Source: Pseudomonadota bacterium
GTDB taxonomy: Bacteria; Pseudomonadota; Gammaproteobacteria; Xanthomonadales; Xanthomonadaceae
Reading direction: 5' to 3'
Assembly (NCBI GenBank): GCA_023453655.1
Contig: JAEXTE010000014.1
Location: 1-6,321, forward strand
Length of the DNA: 6,321 nucleotides
Shown piece by piece: positions 1-6,321 of this stretch. A program made the position numbers and the translations under genes. Under the pieces are notes generated by a model. It saw only the letters and a list, made by a program, of their open reading frames with translations. It ran no database searches and was not told the origin of the DNA. Positions within the stretch are counted from its first letter, which is position 1, and every line of letters begins with the position of its first letter.

Positions 1-794
1 GCTTCGAGCCGCTGCCGCGCGAGTTCTTCGCGCCGTATGCGCCGCCGCCGCGGCTGTCGCCGCCGCGCGCCAAGCTGGCGGGCCTGCTGGCCCTGGACGT
101 GGACCGCGTCGGCCTGCTGCGGTTCGATGCCGGGCTGTCGGCAATGCCGGCCGAGGCTTTCGTCGAGCGCGTGCTGGCGGGGCGGTTGTCGGCCCGGGAA
201 GTCTGGGTCGGCCCGGGCTTCCGTTTCGGCCACCGCCGCGGCGGCGACCTGGATCTGCTGCGCCGGGAAGGGCTGCACCACGGCTTCACCGCCGGCGAGA
301 TCGCGCCGCTGCTGCTCGACGGCGAGCGCGTATCGAGCACGCGCATCCGCCAGGCGCTGGTGGAGGGCGATTTCGCCCGCGCCACGCATCTGCTCGGCAG
401 GCCCTATGCGGTGTCCGGCCGCGTGGTGCGCGGCCAGCGGCTCGGCCGCACGCTGGGCTATCCCACCGCCAACCTGCGCTTCGGCGGCAAGGTGCCGGCG
501 CTGCGCGGCATCTACGCCACGCGCGTGCACGGCGTTGCCGACCAGCCATGGCCTTCAGTCTCGAGCTTCGGCACGCGCCCGACCGTGGGCGGCGTCGAGC
601 CGCTGCTCGAGGCGCACCTGTTCGACTTCGATGGCGACCTGTACGGGCGCCGCATCGAGGTCGAGTTCGTCGCGCGCCTGCGCGACGAAGAGAAGTTCCC
701 CGACCTGCCGGCGCTAGTCGCGCAGATGAATCGCGATGCCGACGACGCCCGTCGCATCCTCCAGCAGCATTCCCCATGGCGGGCCACCGCGTGA
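1..794 (+). CDS. ribF: Bifunctional riboflavin kinase/FMN adenylyltransferase (FAD synthetase), 5'-truncated by window edge
   Basis: This cytoplasmic enzyme phosphorylates riboflavin to FMN and then adenylylates FMN to FAD. The reading frame is already open at base 3 and has no start in the window, so the N-terminal nucleotidyltransferase motifs lie upstream. What remains begins with FEPLPREFF, typical of the adenylyltransferase domain. It continues with GPGFRFGH (210-233) and SSTRIRQAL (about 333-359), which close that domain. The C-terminal flavokinase domain follows: GYPTANL (456-476), the family's ATP/Mg-binding motif; FGTRPTVGG; and [15 protein letters not shown], whose Glu codon at 609-611 corresponds to the family's catalytic base. 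The C-terminus, ending at TGA 792-794, has the usual length after this domain. The stop overlaps the proposed GTG start of ileS, as expected in the conserved ribF-ileS-lspA cluster. An internal ATG at 99 is not the true start, because homology continues upstream of it. Confidence 0.96.
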   Translation, partial: FEPLPREFFAPYAPPPRLSPPRAKLAGLLALDVDRVGLLRFDAGLSAMPAEAFVERVLAGRLSAREVWVGPGFRFGHRRGGDLDLLRREGLHHGFTAGEIAPLLLDGERVSSTRIRQALVEGDFARATHLLGRPYAVSGRVVRGQRLGRTLGYPTANLRFGGKVPALRGIYATRVHGVADQPWPSVSSFGTRPTVGGVEPLLEAHLFDFDGDLYGRRIEVEFVARLRDEEKFPDLPALVAQMNRDADDARRILQQHSPWRATA

Positions 795-3637
795 CCGACG
801 ACAACGACAGCCAGCGCTACAAGTCCACCATCCTGTTGCCCGCGACGGAGTTCCCGATGCGCGGCGACCTGCCCAAGCGCGAGCCGGCGACGCTCGAGCG
901 CTGGGAGCGCGAGGGCCTGTACGCGCGCCTGCGCGAGAACGCCAGGGGCCGCCCGCTGTTCGTGCTGCACGACGGCCCGCCTTACGCGAACGGCCAGATC
1001 CACCTCGGCCACGCGGTCAACAAGATCCTCAAGGACATCATCGTCAAGTCGAAGTACCTGGCCGGCTTCGACGCGCCCTACGTGCCGGGCTGGGACTGCC
1101 ACGGCCTGCCGATCGAGATCGCGATCGAGAAGAAGCACGGCAAGGTCGGGGTGAAGCTCGACGCGGTCGAGTTCCGGCAGAAGTGCCGCGAGTACGCCGA
1201 ATCGCAGATCGAACTGCAGCGCCGCGATTTCAAGCGCCTGGGCGTGATCGGCGACTGGGACAACCCCTACAAGACGCTCGATTTCCGCTTCGAGGCCAAC
1301 GAGATCCGCGCGCTGGCCAGGATCGTCGACAACGGCCACCTCACCCGCGGCGTGAAGCCGGTGCACTGGTGCTTCGACTGCGGCTCGGCGCTGGCCGAGG
1401 CCGAGATCGAGTACGCCGACAAGGTCTCGCCGGCCGTCGACGTGGCCTATGCCGCGCGCAGCCCGCAGGCGGTGTCGCGCGCGTTCGGCGTCGAAGTGCC
1501 GGAGGACGTCGAGGTCGCCGCGGTGATCTGGACCACCACGCCATGGACGCTGCCGGCCTCGCTGGCGATCTCGATGGGCGCGGGGCTGGAGTACGCGCTG
1601 GTCGAAGGCCCGGCACATGACGGAAAGCGTCGCTGGCTGGTGCTGGCCGACGCGCTGGCCGAGGGCGCCCTCAGGCGCTACGGCGTCGAAGAGACGACGG
1701 TGCTCGGTCGCGCGACGGGCGAGAAGCTCGAAGGCCTGCTGTTCGCGCATCCCTTCTACGACCAGCGCGACATCCCGGTGCTGCTGGGTGACCACGTCTC
1801 GGCGGAAGACGGCACCGGCGCGGTGCATACCGCGCCCGGCCACGGCCAGGAGGACTACGCGGTCAGCAAGCAGTACGGCCTGGTGGAGAAGTACGGCGCG
1901 GCCGAGCTCAACCCGGTCGACGGCCGCGGCGTGTACCTGCCGTCGACGCCTGCCGCGCATGGCGTGGAACTGGCCGGCCTGCACATCTGGAAGGCCAACG
2001 ACGCGATTGTCGAGGTGCTGCGCGCGAGCGGGGCGCTGCTGGCCTTCCGCAAGCTCGAGCACAGCTATCCGCACTGCTGGCGGCACAAGACCCCGATCGC
2101 GTTCCGCGCCACGCCGCAGTGGTTCATCTCGATGGAGCAGGCCGGCCTGCGCCGCGACGCGCTGGAGGCGATCAAGGGCGTGGGCTGGTTCCCGGCCTGG
2201 GGCGAGGCGCGCATCGCCGGCATGGTCGAGGGCCGTCCGGACTGGACGATCTCGCGCCAGCGCACCTGGGGCGTGCCGATCGCACTGTTCGTGCACCGCG
2301 AGAGCGGCGAGCCGCATCCGCGCAGCAGCGAACTGATGCGCGCGGTCGCCGACCGCGTCGAGCGCGAGGGCGTGGACGTGTGGTACTCGCTGGATGCCGC
2401 CGAGCTGCTGGGCGAGGAGGCCGCGCAGTACGAGAAGATCACCGACATCCTCGATGTCTGGTTCGATTCGGGCGTCACCCACGAGGGCGTGCTGCTCGAG
2501 CGCGGCTTCGGCAAGCCCGCCGACCTGTACCTGGAAGGCTCCGACCAGCACCGCGGCTGGTTCCAGTCGTCCCTGCTCACCGGCGTCGCGATCGACAGGG
2601 CCGCGCCCTACCGCCAGTGCCTCACCCACGGTTTCACCGTCGACGAGCACGGCCGCAAGATGTCCAAGTCGCTGGGCAACGGCATCGAGCCCCAGGACAT
2701 CATGAAGACGCTGGGCGCGGACATCCTGCGCCTGTGGATCGCCAGCGCCGACTACAGCAACGAGATGTCGCTGTCGCAGGAGATCCTCAAGCGCAACGCC
2801 GACGCCTACCGCCGCATCCGCAACACCGCGCGCTTCCTGCTGGGCAACCTCCATGGCTTCGACCCGGCGCGCGACCTGCGACCGCTCGAGGACATGGTCG
2901 CGCTCGACCGCTGGATCGTGCATCGCGCCTTCGAAGTGCAGGAGCAGGTCAAGGCCGCCTACGAGCGCTACGACTTCGCCGCCATCGTGCAGGCGCTGCT
3001 CAACTTCTGTTCGGTCGATCTCGGGTCGCTCTACCTCGACGTGACCAAGGACCGCCTGTACACGATGCAGGAGGATTCGCGCGGCCGCCGCAGCGCGCAG
3101 AGCGCGATGTACCGCATCAGCGAGGCCTTCGTGCGCTGGATCGCGCCGGTGCTGAGCTTCACCGCCGACGAGTTGTGGGGCTACCTGCCCGGCCAGCGCG
3201 AGGGCAACGTGCTGTTCGCCACCTGGTACGACGGCCTGGCGCCGCTGCCGGCCGATGCCGCGCTGTCGGCGCATGATTTCGACCGCCTGCTCGAGCTGCG
3301 CGAGCGCGTGGCCAAGGTGCTCGAACCGATGCGCGCCAGCGGCGAGATCGGCGCGGCGCTGGAGGCGGAGATCGAACTGCACGCGGGCACCGCCGACCAG
3401 ATCCGGCTCACGCCCCTGGTCGACGAGCTGCGCTTCTTCCTGATCAGCGGCGACGTGAAGGTGGTGCCGTTCGACGGCGAGGAATCGCGCCTCGTCGCCA
3501 CCCGCACGGCCAAGCCAAAGTGCGTGCGCTGTTGGCACCACCGCGCCGACGTGGGCGCCGCGCCGGACCATCCCCAGCTGTGCGGCCGCTGCGTGAGCAA
3601 CGTCGACGGCGCCGGCGAAGACAGGAAGTGGTTCTGA
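791..3637 (+). CDS. ileS: Isoleucyl-tRNA synthetase (class I, zinc-containing bacterial type)
   Basis: This cytoplasmic enzyme attaches isoleucine to tRNA-Ile and hydrolyses mischarged valine. It has 948 residues from GTG 791, close to E. coli IleS (938). Visible motifs are [13 protein letters not shown] with the HIGH signature at residues 71-74, CP1 editing-domain TTTPWT (248-253) and [16 protein letters not shown] (341-356; His346 and Asp355 spaced as the E. coli editing residues), WFDSG (557-561), [12 protein letters not shown] (580-591) and KMSKS (623-627). An anticodon-binding helical region follows, then a C-terminal zinc site Cys911/Cys914/Cys931/Cys934 with spacing identical to E. coli. 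GTG 791 is preferred because it gives a VTDDND N-terminus of family-like length, overlaps the ribF stop as GTGA, and has GGCGGG seven bases upstream. ATG 776 (five residues longer) is the alternative but has no visible ribosome binding site. The frame stays open further upstream inside ribF, which is not coding in that phase. No T-box leader is seen. Confidence 0.97.
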   Translation: MTDDNDSQRYKSTILLPATEFPMRGDLPKREPATLERWEREGLYARLRENARGRPLFVLHDGPPYANGQIHLGHAVNKILKDIIVKSKYLAGFDAPYVPGWDCHGLPIEIAIEKKHGKVGVKLDAVEFRQKCREYAESQIELQRRDFKRLGVIGDWDNPYKTLDFRFEANEIRALARIVDNGHLTRGVKPVHWCFDCGSALAEAEIEYADKVSPAVDVAYAARSPQAVSRAFGVEVPEDVEVAAVIWTTTPWTLPASLAISMGAGLEYALVEGPAHDGKRRWLVLADALAEGALRRYGVEETTVLGRATGEKLEGLLFAHPFYDQRDIPVLLGDHVSAEDGTGAVHTAPGHGQEDYAVSKQYGLVEKYGAAELNPVDGRGVYLPSTPAAHGVELAGLHIWKANDAIVEVLRASGALLAFRKLEHSYPHCWRHKTPIAFRATPQWFISMEQAGLRRDALEAIKGVGWFPAWGEARIAGMVEGRPDWTISRQRTWGVPIALFVHRESGEPHPRSSELMRAVADRVEREGVDVWYSLDAAELLGEEAAQYEKITDILDVWFDSGVTHEGVLLERGFGKPADLYLEGSDQHRGWFQSSLLTGVAIDRAAPYRQCLTHGFTVDEHGRKMSKSLGNGIEPQDIMKTLGADILRLWIASADYSNEMSLSQEILKRNADAYRRIRNTARFLLGNLHGFDPARDLRPLEDMVALDRWIVHRAFEVQEQVKAAYERYDFAAIVQALLNFCSVDLGSLYLDVTKDRLYTMQEDSRGRRSAQSAMYRISEAFVRWIAPVLSFTADELWGYLPGQREGNVLFATWYDGLAPLPADAALSAHDFDRLLELRERVAKVLEPMRASGEIGAALEAEIELHAGTADQIRLTPLVDELRFFLISGDVKVVPFDGEESRLVATRTAKPKCVRCWHHRADVGAAPDHPQLCGRCVSNVDGAGEDRKWF

Positions 3638-4131
3638 TGGCCCGTCCAAAGCCCAACGCGCTGGCCTGGCTGCTGCTGTCGGTGGTGGTCATCGTGCTCG
3701 ACCAGTGGAGCAAGGCCTGGGTGCTGGCCAGCCTGCCGGAATACACCGCGATCCCGGTGATCGAGGGCTTCTGGAACTGGTACCGCACCTACAACACCGG
3801 GGCGGCCTTCAGCTTCCTGGCCAACGCCGGCGGCTGGCAGAAATGGTTCTTCACCGTGCTCGGTGTGGGCATCAGCGGCCTGCTGGCGTTCTGGCTCTCG
3901 CGCACGCCGCGCGGCGACTGGCGCACCGCGCTGCCGTACGCCCTGGTCATCGGCGGCGCGATCGGCAACATCATCGACCGCCAGGTCCACGGGCACGTGG
4001 TGGATTTCATCCAGTGGTACTGGAGGGGCTACTACTGGCCGGCGTTCAACATCGCCGACTGCGCGGTGGTGGGCGGGGCGATCGGCATCGTGCTGTTCGG
4101 CATGCTGGGCGGCAAGCCGGCCAAAGGCTGA
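3637..4131 (+). CDS. lspA: Lipoprotein signal peptidase (signal peptidase II)
   Basis: This inner-membrane aspartyl protease cleaves the signal peptide of diacylglyceryl-modified prolipoproteins. The product is 164 residues, the same length as E. coli LspA. Four hydrophobic segments lie near residues 9-30, 70-88, 98-113 and 137-157. Conserved signatures are LDQWSK (21-26), [10 protein letters not shown] (52-61), [10 protein letters not shown] (106-115), VVDFI (121-125) and FNIAD (137-141). Asp123 and Asp141 correspond to the family's catalytic pair. The residue after Asp141 is Cys, where Ser is more usual. The ATG at 3637 shares its A with the ileS stop (TGATG), and AGGAAG at 3623-3628 lies eight bases upstream, so the start is well supported and coupled to ileS translation. 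The frame is open upstream to 3520 but those codons belong to the ileS zinc-finger region. A possible terminator follows 34 bases after the stop. Confidence 0.97.
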   Translation: MARPKPNALAWLLLSVVVIVLDQWSKAWVLASLPEYTAIPVIEGFWNWYRTYNTGAAFSFLANAGGWQKWFFTVLGVGISGLLAFWLSRTPRGDWRTALPYALVIGGAIGNIIDRQVHGHVVDFIQWYWRGYYWPAFNIADCAVVGGAIGIVLFGMLGGKPAKG

Positions 4132-4165
4132 CCGCTTGCCGGGCGGTGGGCCCAGGGGCCGAACC

Positions 4166-4184
4166 TGGGACGCGAGTCCCATTT
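4166..4184 (+). terminator. Possible short intrinsic terminator after lspA
   Basis: TGGGAC (4166-4171) pairs perfectly with GTCCCA (4176-4181) around a GCGA tetraloop, which fits the stable GNRA class, and is followed by TTTGCATCT. The stem has only six pairs and the T-run is short, so termination efficiency is uncertain. Position supports the call: it lies between the housekeeping operon and a promoter-like region for the next operon. An overlapping alternative stem, CCCAGG (4151-4156) with CCTGGG (4164-4169), would exclude it. In such GC-rich DNA, chance hairpins are common. Confidence 0.4.
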
Positions 4185-4211
4185 GCATCTGCTAATGACT
4201 CTCATTACGCT
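4183..4211 (+). promoter_or_regulatory. Putative sigma-70 promoter of the iron operon
   Basis: TTGCAT (4183-4188) and TACGCT (4206-4211) are separated by exactly 17 bases and lie in the only AT-richer patch of the intergenic region. Each hexamer matches its consensus at three of six positions, including the leading TTG and the TA...T frame, so the match is weak. The call rests mainly on position. It overlaps the Fur-box palindrome, the geometry expected for Fur repression, and precedes the DUF3649 start by about 150 bases. No transcription start can be fixed from sequence. Confidence 0.35.
4191..4209. promoter_or_regulatory. Fur box (ferric uptake regulator operator)
   Basis: GCTAATGACTCTCATTACG matches the classic 19-base Fur consensus GATAATGATAATCATTATC at 13 of 19 positions. 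The core is a perfect inverted repeat, TAATGA (4193-4198) and TCATTA (4202-4207), around CTC, centred on base 4200. Such an AT-containing palindrome is conspicuous in this GC-rich sequence. It lies between the putative -35 and -10 elements. The downstream genes belong to families associated with iron uptake. Known biology is that Fe(II)-Fur represses at such sites. That Fur controls this operon is inference. Confidence 0.75.
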
Positions 4212-4220
4212 GTGCGACAG

Positions 4221-4322
4221 CCGGGGCCCGCACCCGGGCACCTCCCCGGACTCCAGACCGCATGGCGCAACCATCCTGTTCCGTCGCATCGGCGCGCCCG
4301 GCCCGGCGTGCGAGCCGGGCTG
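4221..4322 (+). other. GC-rich leader with two predicted hairpins upstream of the iron operon
   Basis: This non-coding stretch lies between the putative promoter and the DUF3649 ribosome binding site. Hairpin A pairs CCGGGG (4221-4226) with CCCCGG (4244-4249), with an inner CCCG/CGGG stem (4227-4230 and 4235-4238) and a five-base bulge. Hairpin B pairs GCCCGGC (4301-4307) with GCCGGGC (4314-4320) around a six-base loop, extendable by a G-T and a C-G pair to 4299-4322. Neither has a following T-run. They could shape a structured 5' leader, or may be chance pairings in GC-rich DNA. I do not recognise a known riboswitch class. Confidence 0.3.
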
Positions 4323-4362
4323 ACGCCTACCCGCCGACGCCCACCGGGCGGGGAGGCGGGCG

Positions 4363-4686
4363 ATGAGCCGCGCGATGCCGCGCGCGTCCACGCCGCGCGG
4401 CGGCTGGCGCCATGGGGTCGAGGTGACGCTGCGGACGCTGTCGGCGGTGGCCGGCGGCTACCTGCTGGCGCATGCGTTCTCTGCGCTGTCGGCCTCGGTG
4501 CTGCCGTTCGCGCGCCCCGACCGGGTGGTGGCCGGCGCACTGCTGGCCTTCCCGGTGTGGTGCGCCGCGGCGGTGTACGCCTTCGCCGCGCGCGACTGGA
4601 AGCGCGCGGTCGGGCTGCCGCTGCTGCTGGCGCTGGCGATGCTGGGCCTGGCGGCCCTGCTGGCGCCGCAGGCGCTGCGACCCTGA
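4363..4686 (+). CDS. DUF3649-type small inner-membrane protein, probable iron-uptake accessory
   Basis: The product is a 107-residue protein with a short basic N-terminus (about residues 1-20, many Arg) and three hydrophobic helices near residues 25-47, 55-76 and 83-101. The pattern is Arg-Thr-Leu...Gly-Gly-Tyr (24-33) in helix one, Leu-Pro (47-48) after it, and an aromatic/Ala-rich second helix ending in FAARDWKRA (74-82). This fits the DUF3649 family as I recall it. That family has no defined biochemical activity but commonly sits beside PepSY-type siderophore reductases. Start evidence is GGGAGG (4351-4356) with a six-base spacer. The gene is first in the operon, 153 bases downstream of the Fur box, with the PepSY gene starting 19 bases after its stop. 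Its role is inferred from context: an accessory subunit of the inner-membrane iron-release system. The family assignment comes from pattern recognition without an alignment. Confidence 0.8.
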   Translation: MSRAMPRASTPRGGWRHGVEVTLRTLSAVAGGYLLAHAFSALSASVLPFARPDRVVAGALLAFPVWCAAAVYAFAARDWKRAVGLPLLLALAMLGLAALLAPQALRP

Positions 4687-4705
4687 CCCCTTCGAGGAGC
4701 GCGAG

Positions 4706-6265
4706 ATGAAGAATTCCCTGCGCCAGTCGATGGCATGGCTGCACACCTGGTCCGGCCTGCTCGCCGGCTGGCTGCTGTTCGTGATCTTCGTCGGCGGCAC
4801 GATCGCCTGCTTCGACAGCGAGCTCGACGACTGGATGCGGCCTTCGCTGCATGCCGTGTCCGGTCCGCAGCCCACGCAGTTCGACGCCGCCTTCGCCCGC
4901 GTGCGCGAGCGCGCGCCCGATGCCCACGTCTGGTGGGCGCACGTGTCGGGCGAGCGCAAGCGCGGCGTGGAGGCGTTCTGGTTCAACGACGACGGCAGCC
5001 AAGGCCAGGTGCTGCTCGATCCGCGCACCGGCGATGAAGTGCCTGCCACCGCCGGAGGCCAGTTCTTCTTCCAGCTGCACTACGACCTGCATGCGGGCTT
5101 CCCCGGCATGTACCTGGTCGGCTTCATCGGCATGATGATGTGCGTGGCGCTGGTCGCCGGCGTGATCACGCACAAGAAGATCTTCCGCGACTTCTTCATG
5201 CTGCGCTGGCGCGGCGGCGGGCAGCGCGCCTGGCTCGACGGCCACAACCTGGCCGGGGTGCTGGGCCTGCCGTTCCACCTGATGATCGCCTACACCGGCG
5301 TGGCCATCTTCGCCGCCAGCTACATCTTCGGCGGCACCCAGGCCGCGTACGGCGGCGACGTGGAGAAGTTCTACGAGGAGGCGGGCGGCTTCTACGAGCG
5401 TCCCGAGGTCGGGCGGCCGCTGGCCGCGCTGCACTCGGTCGACGCGCTGGTCGCCGACGCACGCCAGCGCATGGGTGCCCCGGTGGAATGGGCTTCGATC
5501 CATCATCCCGCCGACGCCAGCGCCATGATCTCGTTCGGCACCGACCATTCCCGGCGCGTGGCCTGGGACATGCAGCAGGTGCACTACGACGCCGCCACGG
5601 GCGCCTTCGTCCACCAGTCCACCCCCGCCACCGCCGGCTACGACACCTACGCCTTCCTCGGCGGCCTGCACATGGCCCAGTTCGGTGGTGCGCCGCTGCG
5701 CTGGCTGTACTTCCTGCTCGGCCTGGCCGGCTGCGTGATGCTGGCTACCGGCATGCAGGTCTGGATCCGCAAGCGCGAGCAGCGCGCGGCCGCGGCAGGC
5801 CTGTTCTCGGGCCATGGCCTGGTGCGCGCTCTGAACGTGGGCGTGGTGGCGGGGATGCCGCTGGCCTGCGCGGCGATGCTGGTGGCCAACCGGCTGCTGC
5901 CGGCGGGGCTGCCGGACCGGGCCGGGGCCGAGGTGGCGGTGTTCTGCGCGGCCTGGATCGCGGCCGCGCTCTGGGGCGTGCTGCGCGACCGCCAGGGGCG
6001 CGGCTGGCGCGACCTGTTCGCCGCAACGGCCGTGGCCATGGTCGCGATTCCCGTCGCCAACCTGCTCACCACCCCCTACAGCCACCTGCCTGCGGCGCTG
6101 GCGCGCGGCGAATGGGCGCTGGCAGCGGTCGACCTGGTGGCGCTGGCCTTCGCCCTCGCCTTCGGCGCGCTGGCGCGCCAGGCCCATCGCAGCCGCGTCT
6201 GCCTGGGCGAGGCGCCCGCCGTGGTATCGGCTCCGCAGGCAGCGGCCAGCCGGGGAGGAGCCTGA
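4706..6265 (+). CDS. PepSY-associated transmembrane protein, probable ferric-siderophore reductase
   Basis: This 519-residue inner-membrane protein has a PepSY-TM core (about 1-360) that begins MAWLHTWSGLLAGWLLF (9-25), the hallmark first helix. Core helices are near 16-36, 135-155, 182-207 and 332-353, with periplasmic-type domains between helices one and two and between three and four. Membrane-proximal histidines are His13, His125, His129, His156, His180, His191 and His322 (GGLHMAQFGG). Several are candidate heme ligands, since FoxB of Pseudomonas aeruginosa, in this family, is a heme-containing siderophore reductase. A C-terminal extension adds four more helices near 373-395, 408-426, 437-454 and 471-490, with a conserved-looking ANRLLP segment (394-399). 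It lacks a recognisable NADPH- or flavin-binding domain. Start evidence is GAGGAG (4694-4699) six bases before ATG 4706. Upstream in-frame codons overlap the DUF3649 gene and are not coding. It likely takes electrons from the membrane to reduce Fe(III). The substrate is unknown. Confidence 0.88.
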   Translation: MKNSLRQSMAWLHTWSGLLAGWLLFVIFVGGTIACFDSELDDWMRPSLHAVSGPQPTQFDAAFARVRERAPDAHVWWAHVSGERKRGVEAFWFNDDGSQGQVLLDPRTGDEVPATAGGQFFFQLHYDLHAGFPGMYLVGFIGMMMCVALVAGVITHKKIFRDFFMLRWRGGGQRAWLDGHNLAGVLGLPFHLMIAYTGVAIFAASYIFGGTQAAYGGDVEKFYEEAGGFYERPEVGRPLAALHSVDALVADARQRMGAPVEWASIHHPADASAMISFGTDHSRRVAWDMQQVHYDAATGAFVHQSTPATAGYDTYAFLGGLHMAQFGGAPLRWLYFLLGLAGCVMLATGMQVWIRKREQRAAAAGLFSGHGLVRALNVGVVAGMPLACAAMLVANRLLPAGLPDRAGAEVAVFCAAWIAAALWGVLRDRQGRGWRDLFAATAVAMVAIPVANLLTTPYSHLPAALARGEWALAAVDLVALAFALAFGALARQAHRSRVCLGEAPAVVSAPQAAASRGGA

Positions 6266-6321
6266 ATGGTCGCGCTAGGTTCGATCCTCATCCTTGCCGC
6301 CTGGTGGCTGCTGGCCATGGC
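6266..6321 (+). CDS. Start of a hydrophobic protein, probably DUF3325 family, 3'-truncated by window edge
   Basis: Only 18 complete codons are present. They encode a hydrophobic N-terminus starting MVALGSILILAAWWLL, consistent with a first transmembrane helix. The start is well supported: ATG 6266 directly abuts the PepSY stop (TGA 6263-6265), and a strong GGGGAGGAG (6252-6260) sits five bases upstream. Small DUF3325 membrane proteins commonly follow DUF3649 and PepSY genes in iron-uptake clusters, so this family is proposed from position. The visible residues are too few to prove it. The fourth codon is CTA, rare in this window. Confidence 0.6.
   Translation, partial: MVALGSILILAAWWLLAM

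Noticed and set aside
37..717. A 226-codon plus-strand frame overlapping ribF
   Set aside because: It is Arg/Ala/Ser-rich shadow translation. The overlapping frame carries all RibF motifs.
2119..3276. A 385-codon plus-strand frame inside ileS
   Set aside because: It is an Arg/Gly/Ala-rich off-frame translation of the ileS catalytic and anticodon-binding regions, with no domain of its own.
512..3649. A 1045-codon minus-strand open frame covering ileS
   Set aside because: Its codons are exactly complementary in phase to the ileS codons. It stays open only because ileS avoids TTA, CTA and TCA, as expected in GC-rich genomes. The product is low-complexity Arg/Ala/His/Val-rich with no recognisable domain, while the plus strand encodes a textbook IleS.
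3705..4709. A 334-codon plus-strand frame spanning lspA, the intergenic region and the DUF3649 gene
   Set aside because: It is out of phase with both real genes, crosses the promoter and Fur box, and its composition matches a GC-rich shadow frame.
4205..6187. A 660-codon minus-strand open frame covering the PepSY gene and the intergenic region
   Set aside because: It is in the same complementary phase relative to the PepSY codons. It runs through the Fur box and leader, has biased composition and no family resemblance.
1..6321. CRISPR arrays, tRNA or rRNA genes, insertion sequences, phage or toxin-antitoxin genes
   Set aside because: I looked for direct repeats with regular spacing, clover-leaf or rRNA-like stretches, transposase motifs and terminal inverted repeats, and saw none. 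The window is almost fully occupied by the listed genes.

Overview
The window is a strongly GC-rich chromosomal segment. It holds six plus-strand genes: four complete, plus one cut at each edge. GC-ending codons dominate, and the IleS and LspA sequences resemble those I know from Xanthomonadaceae/Lysobacteraceae. The best guess is a Lysobacter/Luteimonas/Xanthomonas-like gammaproteobacterium. This rests on sequence feel and gene order, not on a search.

Region 1 (1-4131) is a housekeeping operon in the common proteobacterial order ribF-ileS-lspA. It starts with the 3' part of ribF (riboflavin kinase/FAD synthetase). A complete ileS (isoleucyl-tRNA synthetase) and a complete lspA (lipoprotein signal peptidase) follow. 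The genes touch or overlap: GTGA at the ribF/ileS junction and TGATG at ileS/lspA. They are therefore probably co-transcribed and translationally coupled. The ispH (and sometimes fkpB) that often follows lspA does not come next here.

Region 2 (4132-4362) is a 231-base intergenic switch point. It contains a short GNRA-loop hairpin with a few Ts, which is a possible lspA terminator. A near-perfect palindrome resembling a Fur box comes next, inside a plausible promoter. After that is a GC-rich leader of about 150 bases with two predicted hairpins.

Region 3 (4363 to the end) is an apparently iron-regulated membrane operon. It encodes a small three-helix DUF3649-type protein, a 519-residue PepSY-associated transmembrane protein rich in membrane-proximal histidines (related to ferric-siderophore reductases such as FoxB), and the first 18 codons of a hydrophobic protein that by position is probably DUF3325. 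Together they likely form an inner-membrane module that releases iron from an imported ferric complex by reduction. No TonB-dependent receptor or siderophore biosynthesis gene is visible here. The very long minus-strand open frames across ileS and the PepSY gene are codon-phase shadows and are not annotated.
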